A stretch of DNA of 64,000 bases from Corylus avellana (GCF_901000735.1 NC_081543.1:15837574-15901573); one strand, 5' to 3'. Shown: positions 44,396 to 54,824, counted from the stretch's first letter. Notes: generated by a model from the letters alone, not told the origin. Made by a program: numbers and translations.

Positions 44396-45291
44396 ATGGA
44401 TCAAAGTTTGAGAAATGCTGTTGAGCAAGGAAGCATTGACGCCTTATACGCATTGATACGGGAAGATGTAAATGTTTTGGATAGGATCGATGACATTCCA
44501 TTTGTTGAAACTCCTTTACACCTAGCTGCATCTTTAGGGTACATCTAGTTTGCCATGGAGATCATGAAGTTAAAACCCTCATTTGCTAGGAAGCTTAACC
44601 AAGATGGCTTCACTCCCATGCACCTTGCTTTGCAAAAGCACTATGCGGTACAAAATGACTATGTTTTACAAAGACAACAGACCCTATTGGTGCACCGGCT
44701 AGATAATGAGGACCTTGTCCGTATCCGAGGAAGGGAGGGCGTGACTCCTTTGCATTATGCAGCTCAAATAGGAAACCTCCCTCTTTTGAAAAAATTTCTA
44801 CAAGTCTGCCCAAAGTCTCTTGAAGATGTAACAATTCGAAGAGAGAATGCACTGCATATTGCCCTGAAATATGGCATGGTCCAAGCTTTTAAGCTCCTGC
44901 TAAAATGGATTCGGCAGGCTTGGTTTAAAGATGCCAAATTGTTAGAGGAGAAATTGTTATTTTGGCAGGATGAGGAAGGGAACACTCTATTGCACGTTGC
45001 AGTATACAGAAATCAACTCGAGGTAAGTCCTTTCCACTCAAAGTTATCTAGTAAAGGAGAATAGAGTTGGTATAATGGAGGTCTATCAAAAATTGTCTTG
45101 AAAATTTTACTTAAGCTTTGCGGTGTGATATTTGCCTTTATTTTTGTCGGTAGTTGTAAAATTTTATTTAGCAATATTTGGGTTTTTATTTTTTCTTGGG
45201 GCGACTGTTTGGATCAGTAATTATGCATCTTTCCAATTCTCTACATGTTGCAGGTAGTGTCGTTGTTAATGGCTACAAAATTAGTAGATTT
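44396..45291 (+). pseudogene. Ankyrin-PGG protein, locus B, truncated
   Basis: Exon 1 (44396-45022) begins MDQSLRNAVEQGSIDALYAL. It carries ankyrin repeats (TPLHLAASLG, FTPMHLALQKH, TPLHYAAQIGNLPLLKKF, NTLLHVAVYRNQ). A TAG at 44546-44548 replaces the CAG (Gln) of locus A. The donor is canonical GTAAGT at 45023. Exon 2 opens after TTGCAG at about 45254 with VVSLLMATKLVDF and is cut at 45291 by the copia LTR. The PGG membrane domain is missing and is not found beyond the element. Confidence 0.82.
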
Positions 45292-45562
45292 TGTTATAAT
45301 ATAATCAGAATATATTCTGATTATATTCTGATAATCACCATAATTGTTGATAATCACCATAATTGCTGATTTGATATATTTTCTCTGTATATACTTTGAT
45401 ATTATTTTGTAATATTGTACATTAATTCCTTGATTGTAATTCCTATTCTGTCTGGCCTTATTCAACTATAAATAGGCCCCATTGTATACAGTTCAAAACA
45501 CACAGAAATACAATATTCAGTTTATCCCTATATTCTCTAGTATTCTATAGTTTATTTTAACA
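45292..45562 (+). repeat. 5' LTR of copia element
   Basis: It starts TGTTATAATATAATCAG and contains the palindrome AATCAGAATATATTCTGATT. A TATA box, CTATAAATAGGC, lies at about 45466-45477. Confidence 0.92.
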
Positions 45563-45575
45563 TGGTATCAGAGCC
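45563..45575 (+). promoter_or_regulatory. Primer-binding site of copia element
   Basis: TGGTATCAGAGCC directly abuts the LTR and is complementary to initiator tRNA-Met. Confidence 0.92.
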
Positions 45576-46364
45576 AAGTTTTGGCCTTGTCTAGAGAAGT
45601 AGGAAGTCAGTCTGTTCAAAGGCTTTTTCGATCTTGTTTTGGTATAATTATTATACCAACAGGCTCAAAAAAGGTCCAATCTGTCCTGTGGAGTTATCAG
45701 ATCAACATTCTGAATTTCAGTGCGCTCTCACGCGCCACCTGAAGTCTCTGTGTCACTGTTCACGCGCCTCACGCGCCACCACCGGCCACCACGCGCCGCC
45801 CCAGTCAGCCGTTTTCAGAAAATTCCGCCAGAATCCAGATCGGAGGCTGCCGATCTACTGACCTGCCGAAAGAACGCACCACCAGGATATTCCACAAGCC
45901 GCCACAACATTCGGTGGAATTTTGAACCACCACCGCGCACTGTTTCCGGCCACCACTCACCGCCCTTGTCAGCCGTTTTCCGAAACAAATCACATATTCG
46001 TGATCGGAGGCTGTCAATCTATCGAATCAGCTGCATCACGCCCCGCCCAGAACCGCCACGCGCCACCACCTTGTAAGTTGTCCTGTTGAGCTCATTTTTT
46101 TTAATACAATCTGCCACACTAGATTATTCCTACTTTTTGAGCTCACACACCTACAGTACACCTAGCCACACTAGATCTCAGCACTCTTGAACCAAGCCTA
46201 TACTCCTTACTATACACTCAGCCACACCAGATCCTAACCCTTAAAAACAAGCTTATATCCCCTATCATACACTCGACCACACCAGATTAATTCTCGCACC
46301 AGGTTCACAAAACCTACCCTACACCCAACCACACCGGATTATATCCCAAAAAAAAAAAAAAAAA
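45576..46364 (+). other. Copia leader with internal repeats
   Basis: Non-coding leader. GTCAGCCGTTTTC and GATCGGAGGCTG occur twice, about 170 bases apart. From 46110 to 46345 a CCACAC(T/C)AGAT motif recurs five times at spacings of about 51-58. A poly(A) run precedes the gag ATG. Confidence 0.65.
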
Positions 46365-47627
46365 ATGGCCATACCTCCTTCCACTCTCCCAAACACCAAA
46401 GATATTACCCAACCTATCCCTACTATTCTCGATGGCTCCAATTACCCGGCTTGGTCTCAAAATATGAGTAGGTGGCTCAAAGGACATTGTCTTTGGGAGT
46501 ATGTTTCTGGTGAAGAACCTAAGCCTCTTGCTGGAAAAGAGGAACCTGCTGCAGCTTTCTCAACCCGCCTTCGTACATGGAAAAGTATCCATTACAAGAT
46601 CATTTCTTGGTTCTCCAACACTTGTGTTGTCTCCATCAGCATGACATTTGGCAATCTTGACAATGCCAAAGATGTCTGGGATATGTTAGCTCAGCGCTAC
46701 AGCACTACTGATCTTGCTCAGCGGTTTCAAATTGTGACCAAGCTTCATCACATGCGCCAGGAACCAGGTCAGAGTATTACTGATTTTTATTCACAAATTA
46801 CTTGTCTTTGGAATCAATTATCATTATGTGAGCCAAAGTGGAGGGATAAGGTTGATGCCTCTGAGTACATCGCTTTTCGCGATAGCATGCGCCTAGCTGA
46901 GTTTCTTGCGGTAATTCGAGATGAGTTTGAGCATACTCGAGCTTCTCTTCTTCACCGCTCACCACTGCCATCTTTGGAGAGTGCTCTTAGTGAACTTGTT
47001 TCAGAAGAGACTCGATTCTCTACTATGAAGTTACACACCTCTGAGATGGTTATGGCTACTGCATCTCGCAATGCGCGTGCTCCCACTTCTATTCCTGCCG
47101 GGTCTTCCTCATCCAATCGGAACATCCAGTGCCACTATTGTCAGAAGTTTGGCCATAGATATAGTGAATGCAGGAAAAGACTTTCTCGTGGGAATCATCG
47201 AGCTCCTAGTCATAAGGCTGCTGCGGTCACTCATACTGATACATCAGATATGTCTTACACCGATATTGCACCCCAACCCAGTACTCTTTCTCCTGCAGAA
47301 ATCGAAGCTCTCATTCATCAGGTTTTATCTAAGTCCAATCTTAATACCGCCATGTCCACCACACCAGGTAATTCCTCTTGGTATATTGATTCTGCTTGTT
47401 GTAATCACATGACACCGAATTCTTCCATATTTTCTGCAAAATCTGTGTTACCTAGGCCTACCACCATTTACACTGCTAATGGTTCCCATCTTGCTGTCAG
47501 TCACATCGGGTCTGTTTCAACTCATCAACTATCTATGTCTGATACATACTTAGTGCCTAATCTCTCGTTAAATCTTTTATCTGTTGGCCAACTTTGTGAA
47601 CTTGGCTTAGAACTTGCATTTTTCTAA
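46365..47627 (+). CDS. gag-pro: Copia gag and protease
   Basis: The ATG at 46365 follows a poly(A) run. The gag core (ILDGSNYPAWSQNMSRWLKG, SQITCLWNQLSLCEP) is followed by the CCHC knuckle CHYCQKFGHRYSEC and a protease with WYIDSACCNHMT, a D-S-A variant of the usual DSG. The frame ends prematurely (ELAFF then TAA at 47625) because of a one-base shift in the T-run at about 47620. Without the shift it would run into integrase. Gag packages the RNA in cytoplasmic particles. Confidence 0.9.
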   Translation: MAIPPSTLPNTKDITQPIPTILDGSNYPAWSQNMSRWLKGHCLWEYVSGEEPKPLAGKEEPAAAFSTRLRTWKSIHYKIISWFSNTCVVSISMTFGNLDNAKDVWDMLAQRYSTTDLAQRFQIVTKLHHMRQEPGQSITDFYSQITCLWNQLSLCEPKWRDKVDASEYIAFRDSMRLAEFLAVIRDEFEHTRASLLHRSPLPSLESALSELVSEETRFSTMKLHTSEMVMATASRNARAPTSIPAGSSSSNRNIQCHYCQKFGHRYSECRKRLSRGNHRAPSHKAAAVTHTDTSDMSYTDIAPQPSTLSPAEIEALIHQVLSKSNLNTAMSTTPGNSSWYIDSACCNHMTPNSSIFSAKSVLPRPTTIYTANGSHLAVSHIGSVSTHQLSMSDTYLVPNLSLNLLSVGQLCELGLELAFF

Positions 47628-48000
47628 CCGAGGTTGTGATGTGCAGGATCCACAGACGGGACAGCTAATTGGGACCGCCCGTAAGATTGGACGTCTGTTT
47701 GAGCTTTCATCACTCCATCTTCCTCCTGCTGTATCAGCTGCCACTCCATCTCGGTCTCCCTCTACCACCCTCAGTTTATGGCACTCTCGTTTAGGGCATG
47801 CATCTATTTCTCGTATTCGTTCTTTAGCTACAAGTGGTCAATTAGGGTCTGTTGAGTCTGAGTCATTTGATTGTGTTGCATGTCAACTTGGAAAACAAAG
47901 TGCTTTACCTTTTAATAATAGTGCATCTGTTTCTTCTGCTCCTTTTGATTTGGTGCATTCTGATGTTGGGGCCCTGCGCCTATTCCCACCATGGGTGGAT
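47614..48000 (+). pseudogene. Copia GAG-pre-integrase segment in shifted frame
   Basis: HFSNRGCDVQDPQTGQLIG leads to the zinc finger (HSRLGHASISRI...CVACQLGK) and FDLVHSDVGA. It is in +1 frame relative to both the preceding gag and the following integrase. A second one-base loss in GATGTTGGGGCC near 47970 restores the frame. Confidence 0.88.
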
Positions 48001-50438
48001 CCCGCTATTTTGTCATTTTTGTGGATGATTTTTCTCGATACACATGGCTTTATCTTTTACAAAATCGGTCTGAACTTCCGAAAATTTACTCTGAATTTCA
48101 ACGGATGATTCAAACCCAATTTTCTCGCAACATAAAAATTTTTCGTTCTGATAATGCTATGGAATATCGTGAATCTACCTTTCTTAATACTCTCAAACAA
48201 AATGGCACTCTTCCTCATCGCTCATGCCCAAATACTTCTCAGCAAAATGGTCGTGCTGAACGTAAACACAGGCACATCTTAGACACTGTTAGGGCCTTGC
48301 TCCTATCTGCTTCTATCCCTGAACACTTTTGGGGAGAAGCCGCTCTTACCGCTGTTTATACCATTAATAGGGTCCCGTCTTCCACTACCTTAAATAAGTC
48401 CCCCTATGAACTTCTGTATGGTTCTCCTCCTGATTACCAATCTCTCCGCCTCTTTGGTTGTGTTTGTTTCGTGCTACTTCCATCCCATGAACGAACAAAA
48501 TTGGAACCTCGTTCTCGTCTATGTTGTTTTCTTGGGTATGGCATTGAACACAAAGGATATCGTTGTTATGATCCTATTTCCAAACGGCTCCGCATCTCGC
48601 GGCATGTCACTTTTTGGGAACATAGGCTATTTAGTGATATGGAGTCTTTTCCTACTCGTCCCTCTAGTTCTTCTCCTATCTTCACTAATGTCTCACTTGA
48701 TTTGCTCCCCGACATTACTGATCTTGATGCAGGGATGACAAGCTCTTCAGACGACATTCCGACGGTCGACCCCAATGACACTGCCCTGCCTGTTGATCCA
48801 TCTACTCTTGAGCCCGCTCCCTCTATCCCTCGTCGTTCTACTCGGGTAACATCTCTTCCTTCCCATCTTCATGATTATCACTGTTATTCTGCTCTTGCTA
48901 CTCTCCATGAACCTCACTCCTTCCGTGAGGCTCATGCTAACCCTCTTTGGCAGAATGCTATGTCTGAAGAACTTAATGCCCTTTCCAAAACCCATACTTG
49001 GGACTTAGTTGATTTACCTTTAGGCAAAACTGCGGTAGGGTGCAAGTGGGTTTACAAGATTAAGACAAAATCTGATGGGTCTATTGAGCGATACAAGGCA
49101 CGTCTTGTGGCAAAGGGTTTCAATCAGGAGTATGGTATTGATTATGAGGAGACTTTTGCACCAGTGGCTCGCCTTACTTCTGTTCGATCACTCCTTGCTG
49201 TGGCTTCTGTGCGTCATTGGGATCTTTTTCAAATGGATGTGAAAAACGCATTTCTCAATGGTGATCTTAGTGAAGAAGTTTATATGCAGCCTCCTCCTGG
49301 GTACGATCATCCGCCACACAAGGTTTGCCGACTTCGCCGGGCATTGTACGGTTTGAAACAGGCTCCACGGGCTTGGTTTGCCAAATTCAGCTCCACTATT
49401 GCGCAGATTGGGTTTGTTTCTAGCCCCTATGACTCTGCTCTTTTTATCCGGCGATCTGATGCTGGTCTCATTCTTCTCTTACTATATGTTGATGATATGA
49501 TTATTACTGGAGATGATACTGTTGGTATTCGTAATCTTCAACAGTTTTTGAGCCAACAATTTGAGATGAAGGATTTGGGTTTTCTCAGCTACTTTCTTGG
49601 ATTGGAAGTGTCTTCTGATCCAAAAGGTTACTATCTCTCTCAAGCCAAGTATGCTTCAGATCTCCTCTCACGAGCTGGCCTTACTGATTGCAAAATTGTT
49701 GATAGCCCTCTAGAGACAAATGTCAAACTCCGTGCCACTGATGGTGAGCTACTTTCTGATGCCACTCTCTATCGACAGTTAGTTGGCAGTCTCATCTATC
49801 TTACTGTGACACGACCAGATCTTGCCTATGCAGTCCACCTTGTTAGTCAGTTTATGACAGCACCACGCTCGGTTCATTATGCGGCTGTTCTTCGCATCCT
49901 TCGCTATGTGAAGGGCACCTTGTTTCATGGTTTGCATTTCTCTTCTCACTCATCATTAGACTTACATGTATATTCAGATGCTGATTGGGCAGGTGATCCC
50001 ACTGATCGTCGTTCCACCACGGGTTATTGTTTCTTACTTGGTGATTCTCTCATCTCTTGGCGTAGTAAGAAACAATCAGTTGTTGCACGCTCTAGCACCG
50101 AAGCTGAGTATCGTGCTCTTGCCGACACCACTTCCGAGCTTCTCTGGCTTCGTTGGCTTTTACATGACATGGGTGTTTCTCAGACCTCTAGTTCTCCTAT
50201 CTTTTGTGACAATCGAAGTGCGATTCAAATTGCGCATAATGATGTATTTCATGAACGTACTAAACACATTGAGATCGACTGTCATTTTGTGTGCCATCAT
50301 CTTTTGCAGGGGACTCTCTATCTCTGTCCCATTGCTTCCGCTGATCAGTTGGCCGATGTGTTCACCAAAGCACATCCACCTGGACGGTTCCGTGATCTTG
50401 TTTCCAAACTCAAGTTGGCATCTACATTACCACCTTGA
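47991..50438 (+). CDS. pol: Copia integrase core, reverse transcriptase and RNase H
   Basis: An uninterrupted 815-codon frame. Integrase: FVDDFSRYTWLYLL, FRSDNAMEY and NGRAERKHRHI (D, D, E). RT: AVGCKWVYKIKTKSDGSIE, MDVKNAFLNGDLSEEVYM, RRALYGLKQAPRAWF and the catalytic LYVDDMIITG. RNase H: SDADWAGDPTDRRSTTGYC, SSTEAEYRAL and FCDNRSAI. All catalytic motifs are present, so these enzymes could be active in a frame-corrected product. The lineage within copia was not resolved. Confidence 0.92.
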   Translation: MGGSRYFVIFVDDFSRYTWLYLLQNRSELPKIYSEFQRMIQTQFSRNIKIFRSDNAMEYRESTFLNTLKQNGTLPHRSCPNTSQQNGRAERKHRHILDTVRALLLSASIPEHFWGEAALTAVYTINRVPSSTTLNKSPYELLYGSPPDYQSLRLFGCVCFVLLPSHERTKLEPRSRLCCFLGYGIEHKGYRCYDPISKRLRISRHVTFWEHRLFSDMESFPTRPSSSSPIFTNVSLDLLPDITDLDAGMTSSSDDIPTVDPNDTALPVDPSTLEPAPSIPRRSTRVTSLPSHLHDYHCYSALATLHEPHSFREAHANPLWQNAMSEELNALSKTHTWDLVDLPLGKTAVGCKWVYKIKTKSDGSIERYKARLVAKGFNQEYGIDYEETFAPVARLTSVRSLLAVASVRHWDLFQMDVKNAFLNGDLSEEVYMQPPPGYDHPPHKVCRLRRALYGLKQAPRAWFAKFSSTIAQIGFVSSPYDSALFIRRSDAGLILLLLYVDDMIITGDDTVGIRNLQQFLSQQFEMKDLGFLSYFLGLEVSSDPKGYYLSQAKYASDLLSRAGLTDCKIVDSPLETNVKLRATDGELLSDATLYRQLVGSLIYLTVTRPDLAYAVHLVSQFMTAPRSVHYAAVLRILRYVKGTLFHGLHFSSHSSLDLHVYSDADWAGDPTDRRSTTGYCFLLGDSLISWRSKKQSVVARSSTEAEYRALADTTSELLWLRWLLHDMGVSQTSSSPIFCDNRSAIQIAHNDVFHERTKHIEIDCHFVCHHLLQGTLYLCPIASADQLADVFTKAHPPGRFRDLVSKLKLASTLPP

Positions 50439-50440
50439 GT

Positions 50441-50451
50441 TTGAGGGGGGA
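50441..50451 (+). promoter_or_regulatory. Polypurine tract of copia element
   Basis: TTGAGGGGGGA lies directly before the 3' LTR. Confidence 0.9.
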
Positions 50452-50722
50452 TGTTAGAATATAATCAGAATATATTCTGATTATATTCTGATAATCACCA
50501 TAATTGCTGACAATTACCATAATTGCTGATTTGATATATTTTCCCTGTATATACATTGATATTATTCTGTAATATTGTACATTAATTCTTTGATTGTAAT
50601 TCCTAATTTATCTGGCCTTATTCAACTATAAATAGGCCTCATTGTATACAGTTCTAAACACACAGAAATACAATATTCAGTTTATCCCTATATTCTCTAG
50701 TATTCTATATTTTATTTTAACA
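50452..50722 (+). repeat. 3' LTR of copia element
   Basis: It matches 45292-45562 closely, including the palindrome and TATA box (about 50627-50637). Confidence 0.92.
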
Positions 50723-51501
50723 TGATGCGTGGTTCCTAGCCGATTGAGTGATATGGAAATGAATTGCTTAATACATGAAGGACAAAAAATAAGAAAAATA
50801 ATGATTGGTATAGAAAAATGAAAAAGTAATAAAAAAAAAGAAAAAATTTTGTTTGTAGTGATTTTTTTTTATTTGAATAGTAGTAAAAAGTGAATGATGT
50901 GATATAAAAAGTGAGAATGTTTTGATGTTGATTTTTTTTAAAAAAATGAGATGAATAATTTTTAGGGAGAGGACATTGTCAAATATTAATTATGTGATAG
51001 TTTGAAGGGATTATGTGGACTTTTTGCAAAAAAACTGGTAAGAATCGTGATAGGAGCTCAATCCTTCTCCAATAAATCACGAAACCATATTGTGTAATTC
51101 AAAAGGATGTTATTGAGACTTTGAATAAAAAAGAAAAGAAAAAATGGTTTGATATTTAAAGGGGAATAGAAATAAATAAATAAATAAAGGAGGGAAAAAA
51201 CTATTGCAAAAACCATGACTCTAACACTTGACAGAACTAGTGATCTAGGGTTTTCATTTTTACCTTACTATAATGGGAGGAAATACAATTTGAGCTAAAA
51301 CTCATTGGCCCACTCTACATGTTAAAATTAAGATAGGAAATAAAAGCGAAAACTTGCTTATCTAATTATTATTATTATTTAATTCAAAAAGGCAAATGAA
51401 AGAGATCAACTATGACTCTTCTATTTGAGCGTAATCATAGTAGCATTTACTCATTAAGAGCCGCATAGAAAGAGCCTAACCAGAGAAAACTTATTTAAAT
51501 G
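50723..51501. other. Intergenic, no gene seen
   Basis: AT-rich sequence, unrelated to the ankyrin exon left of the copia element. An AAAT microsatellite lies near 51175 and an ATT run at 51370. Confidence 0.5.
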
Positions 51502-51513
51502 TATATTTACCTT

Positions 51514-53219
51514 TCAGGTTTCCAGGTTGGCAATTTTACGCTCTCTTATCTTTTGTTTGCGGATGATACCTTGATTTTTTGTAAGGCATTGCCCACACAG
51601 CTTCATTATTTGCGGAGTTTATTCTTGCTCTTTGAAGCTGCATCCGGGTTGAAGGTTAACTTGGCCAAGTCGGTGTTAATTCCAGTGGGGAACGTGGAGC
51701 AAGTGGATAGGTTAGCCGGTATTTTAGGGTGTGGGGTGGCTTCTTTGCCAATAAAGTATCTTGGGTTGCCGCTGGGGGCCTCTTGTAAGGCTAAACATAT
51801 TTGGGATGGAGTTATTGAGAAGATAGAATGTCGGTTGGCCGGGTGGAAAAGGTTGTATTTGTCGAAGGGTGGAAGAGTCACGTTGATCAAGAGCACTCTC
51901 GCCAATTTGCCTACTTACTTTTTGTCTCTTTGCCCCATTCTGGTTAGCGTTGCTAAGCGGGTTGAGAAGCTACAGCGAGATTTCCTATGGGGAGGTCTAA
52001 ACGAAGAGTTCAAGTACCATCTGGTGAAGTGGTCAAAGGTTTGTACTCCGATTAAGGAGGGAGGCTTGGGTATCAGAAACTTATTGGTATTCAATCGCGC
52101 CCTGTTAGGGAAATGGTTGTGGCGCTATGGGGTTAAGAGAGATTCTTGATGGAGGACTATGGTGGATGCGTAGTTTGGAAGTGTTTGGGGTGGGTGGTAC
52201 TCATTAGAGCCGGGTGGATCTTTTGGGGTGGGGTTATGGAAGAACATTTGGAAAGGATGGGACACCTTCGAAGGGTTTACTCGGTTTGAGGTGGGGGTTG
52301 GGACTTGGGTTCGATTCTGGCATGATTTGTAGTGTGGTAATATGGCTTTCAAGATAGCTTTCCCACGCTTATTCGACATTACTTGTGCCAAGGACGCCTC
52401 AGTTGCGGATCATTTGGAGGTGCTGGGTGGCTCTAATCAGTAGAATGTTAGTTTTGCTAGAGAGGCTCACGATTGGGAGGTGGATGTTTTGGCCTCTTTT
52501 TTCCAGGTGTTACATTCTGCTAGGGTAAGTCGAGGGTGTGAAGATAGGTTGTGATGGAATTTTTCCAAAAAAAGGCTGTTTTAAGGTCAAGCTCTTTTAC
52601 ACCTCATTGGCTTGCACCGAAAGGAGGGGTTTTCATTGGAAGAGTGTGTGGCGAACACAAGCGCCGCCGAGGGCGAGTTTCTTTGTATGGTCGGCAGCTT
52701 TGGGCAAAACTCTGACCCTAGATAACCTCAGGAAGCGTCAGGTGATTGTAACGAACATATGTTATATGTGCAAAAGGAGTGAGGAGACGGTGGATCATCT
52801 TCTCCTTCATTGTGAGGCTGCCTATGCACTATGGTGTACTTTTTTTGATCGATTTGGGTTGTCATGGGTGATGCCGAGACGAGTTTCGGATTTACCTGCC
52901 TGTTGGTGGTCCTCAGGGAGGAGGGGGAGTGCCGTGGTTTGGAAGATGGTGCCCACTTGCTTTTTTTGGTGTTTATGGAGAGAAAGGAATACTAGGTGTT
53001 TTCAGGATTTAGAGGGGACTTTGAAAGACATCTTAGCCTCTTGTTTTCATACTTTGTATCTCTAGATTGTGGCACATGTCTTTCCGGTGTCAATTACTTA
53101 TGATGATTTTCTTTTTCGCTTTTCCTCTTCTCGTTAGGTGACTCGTTGTATACTCCCAGTGTACTTTGGAGCACCTTTACGCTTTTAATAAAACATTTTA
53201 TTACGGATCAAAAAAAATA
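51514..53219 (+). mobile_element. 5'-truncated L1-type LINE
   Basis: The C-terminal half of a non-LTR reverse transcriptase ([20 protein letters not shown] with the FADD active site, [39 protein letters not shown]) reads to TGA at 52149. After several stops a zf-RVT zinc-binding domain follows (CYMCKRSEETVDHLLLHC, 52538-53065). The 3' end is CGCTTTTAATAAAACATTTT followed by a short A tail at 53211. A perfect 12-bp target duplication, TATATTTACCTT, lies at 51502-51513 and 53220-53231. Truncation at insertion is the norm for this family. Confidence 0.92.
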
Positions 53220-53231
53220 TATATTTACCTT

Positions 53232-53748
53232 CTGTTTTTTTCTTTTTCCCTGGTTCTCTTAACCCGCTTTTCATGAAGAGTTATAGCCATGTATCCAGGG
53301 ATCAATCCCCAGCTGGCTCTGTGTTTCTATTTTTCTACTTCTAAAGAGTGGAAAAAGAACCAAAAAAAAAGAAAAAAAAAGAAAGGGGGAAACCAAAAAG
53401 CCTGCATATAACAAGAAGAATACCTTTATAATGTACTTTTAAAAGGTCTCACATATAATTTACAATGTATAATATCTCTATTCATATATTAACAACTCTG
53501 GCCAAATATCCAAATATGATTTTATGCAAAAGACAATCTATTTTCTTCACCACACTCTTTGTCCTCCTCATTTCATCATATCATTCTCCCATGAATGGTA
53601 CAAGGCATCTAAGAAAACTCGAAATTGGTTTATAATTAATGCTAAAGAATGAAAAAATAGCCAACTGCTTGGTAGAGAGAAAAAGAAAAAAAAACTAGAG
53701 AAAGTAATGTATATATATATATATATATATTATATGCAGCTGATTCTA
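53232..53748. other. Intergenic, no gene seen
   Basis: AT-rich sequence with a TA tract at 53709-53730. It would be the 3' flank of the minus-strand exon at 53749. Confidence 0.5.
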
Positions 53749-53907
53749 TTAGCATCCTGCTGCTTTCAAGAATTTGTCATAGGGGCTTGAAGGAGGTAAT
53801 CTGAAAGAATGTTGTTGATACTCAAGTGAACAGAGGAGAAGCTGATCATGCCCTTGAATTGGCTCCTGATTTATCAACTTCATATCCCCGTTTGACAACT
53901 CCAAAGT
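53749..53907 (-). CDS. Possible last exon of an unidentified host gene
   Basis: On the minus strand a TTGTTTCAG acceptor (53908-53910) opens 52 codons in phase 0, with a TAA at 53751-53749. The text includes SNGDMKLINQEPIQGHDQ and FRLPPSSPYDKFLKAAGC. It is polar, shows no repeat bias and does not resemble a transposon protein. I do not recognise the family. Upstream exons would lie to the right, where sequence is decayed, gapped and occupied by a retrotransposon, so the gene may be truncated. It could also be a chance open frame. Confidence 0.4.
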   Translation of the reverse strand, partial: TLELSNGDMKLINQEPIQGHDQLLLCSLEYQQHSFRLPPSSPYDKFLKAAGC

Positions 53908-54642
53908 CTGAAACAATGGCCAAGAAATAATGATTCAGTAACATTTTGCACATCATGTATATTATATGATAACACAACCACCCAGCATTCAAGATGCTAT
54001 GTTCTTCATATATGCTCTAGCAATTACCACAGTATAAATAAAAATTACCCACCTTATATCAACTTCCTCTCTAATATAACACAAAATAATTTGAAAATAA
54101 AGGTGTCAATAACATTATGAACTATGAGCAACTTTTTACTTTTTCCTTTGAAGCCTCTGAATGAGTACAAACACCTTAAAGTTTAAGAACTGGCAAGTGG
54201 CAAAGACCTCACTAGTCAGGCTGCATTACTTATGTGAAGTCAGTTTTGCCAACTTACAACAAAATAAAGTTCTTCCGGCAGAATACTAAAATTTCCTTTC
54301 GATTTGAACACAAAGAACAATTTAAACTGAGACCTTTTTGTTTTTTTTAATCCTTTATTTCTTCTTTTTTGGTTGCAAAATTTAATGGACAATTTTGATT
54401 GATACTCAAATGTGGTATACAATGGTTTTGGTGGGATACTGAAAGTGGCCAAGTTCTTCATGTAAGCCTGCTCTGTCGCGCTGAAATCAAAATTCTCGGA
54501 GAACGCTAGATAATGTTTCATATCTAGAGGTAACACAGGTCACCATTTTAAGTATCACCATCATCTTTGATACTGTATGATAATGTTTTAAATAACAGGT
54601 CGCAGATTCCACCTTTTTCTCTCTTCTTCTAAAGGTGAAAAA
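53908..54642. other. Non-coding, possible intron
   Basis: AT-rich sequence with no convincing exon. An open frame at 54240-54536 (minus) has lysine-rich, unrecognised content and no supporting signals. Confidence 0.4.
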
Positions 54643-54724
54643 AAAGGGCCAGACCTAATTCCCATAATGAGACAAAAATCAAGGAAGATATTTGTCTCAT
54701 TATGGGAATTAGGTCTGGCCCTTT
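54643..54724. repeat. Perfect 34-bp inverted repeat next to the assembly gap
   Basis: The arms at 54643-54676 and 54691-54724 (starting AAAGGGCCAGACCTAATTCC) are exact inverses with a 14-base loop. The right arm ends at the first N. Confidence 0.9.
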
Positions 54725-54824
54725 NNNNNNNNNNNNNNNNNNNNNNNNNNNNNNNNNNNNNNNNNNNNNNNNNNNNNNNNNNNNNNNNNNNNNNNNNNNN
54801 NNNNNNNNNNNNNNNNNNNNNNNN
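54725..54824. other. Assembly gap (100 N)
   Basis: Exactly 100 N, the usual placeholder for a gap of unknown size. Sequence across it is unknown. Confidence 0.99.

Larger units (their letters stand above)
45292..50722 (+). mobile_element. Ty1/copia LTR retrotransposon
   Basis: Identical-length LTRs (271 bp each, TGTTA...AACA) enclose a tRNA-Met primer site, leader, gag, protease, integrase, RT, RNase H and a purine tract, in the order that defines copia elements (integrase before RT). LTRs differ at few positions, so the element is young. Only two one-base frameshifts (about 47620 and 47975) disrupt coding. The flanks (GATTT left, TGATG right) do not form a target duplication. Confidence 0.93.

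Noticed and set aside
51606..51905. Antisense frame in the LINE
   Set aside because: It is a shadow of the reverse transcriptase frame on the plus strand.
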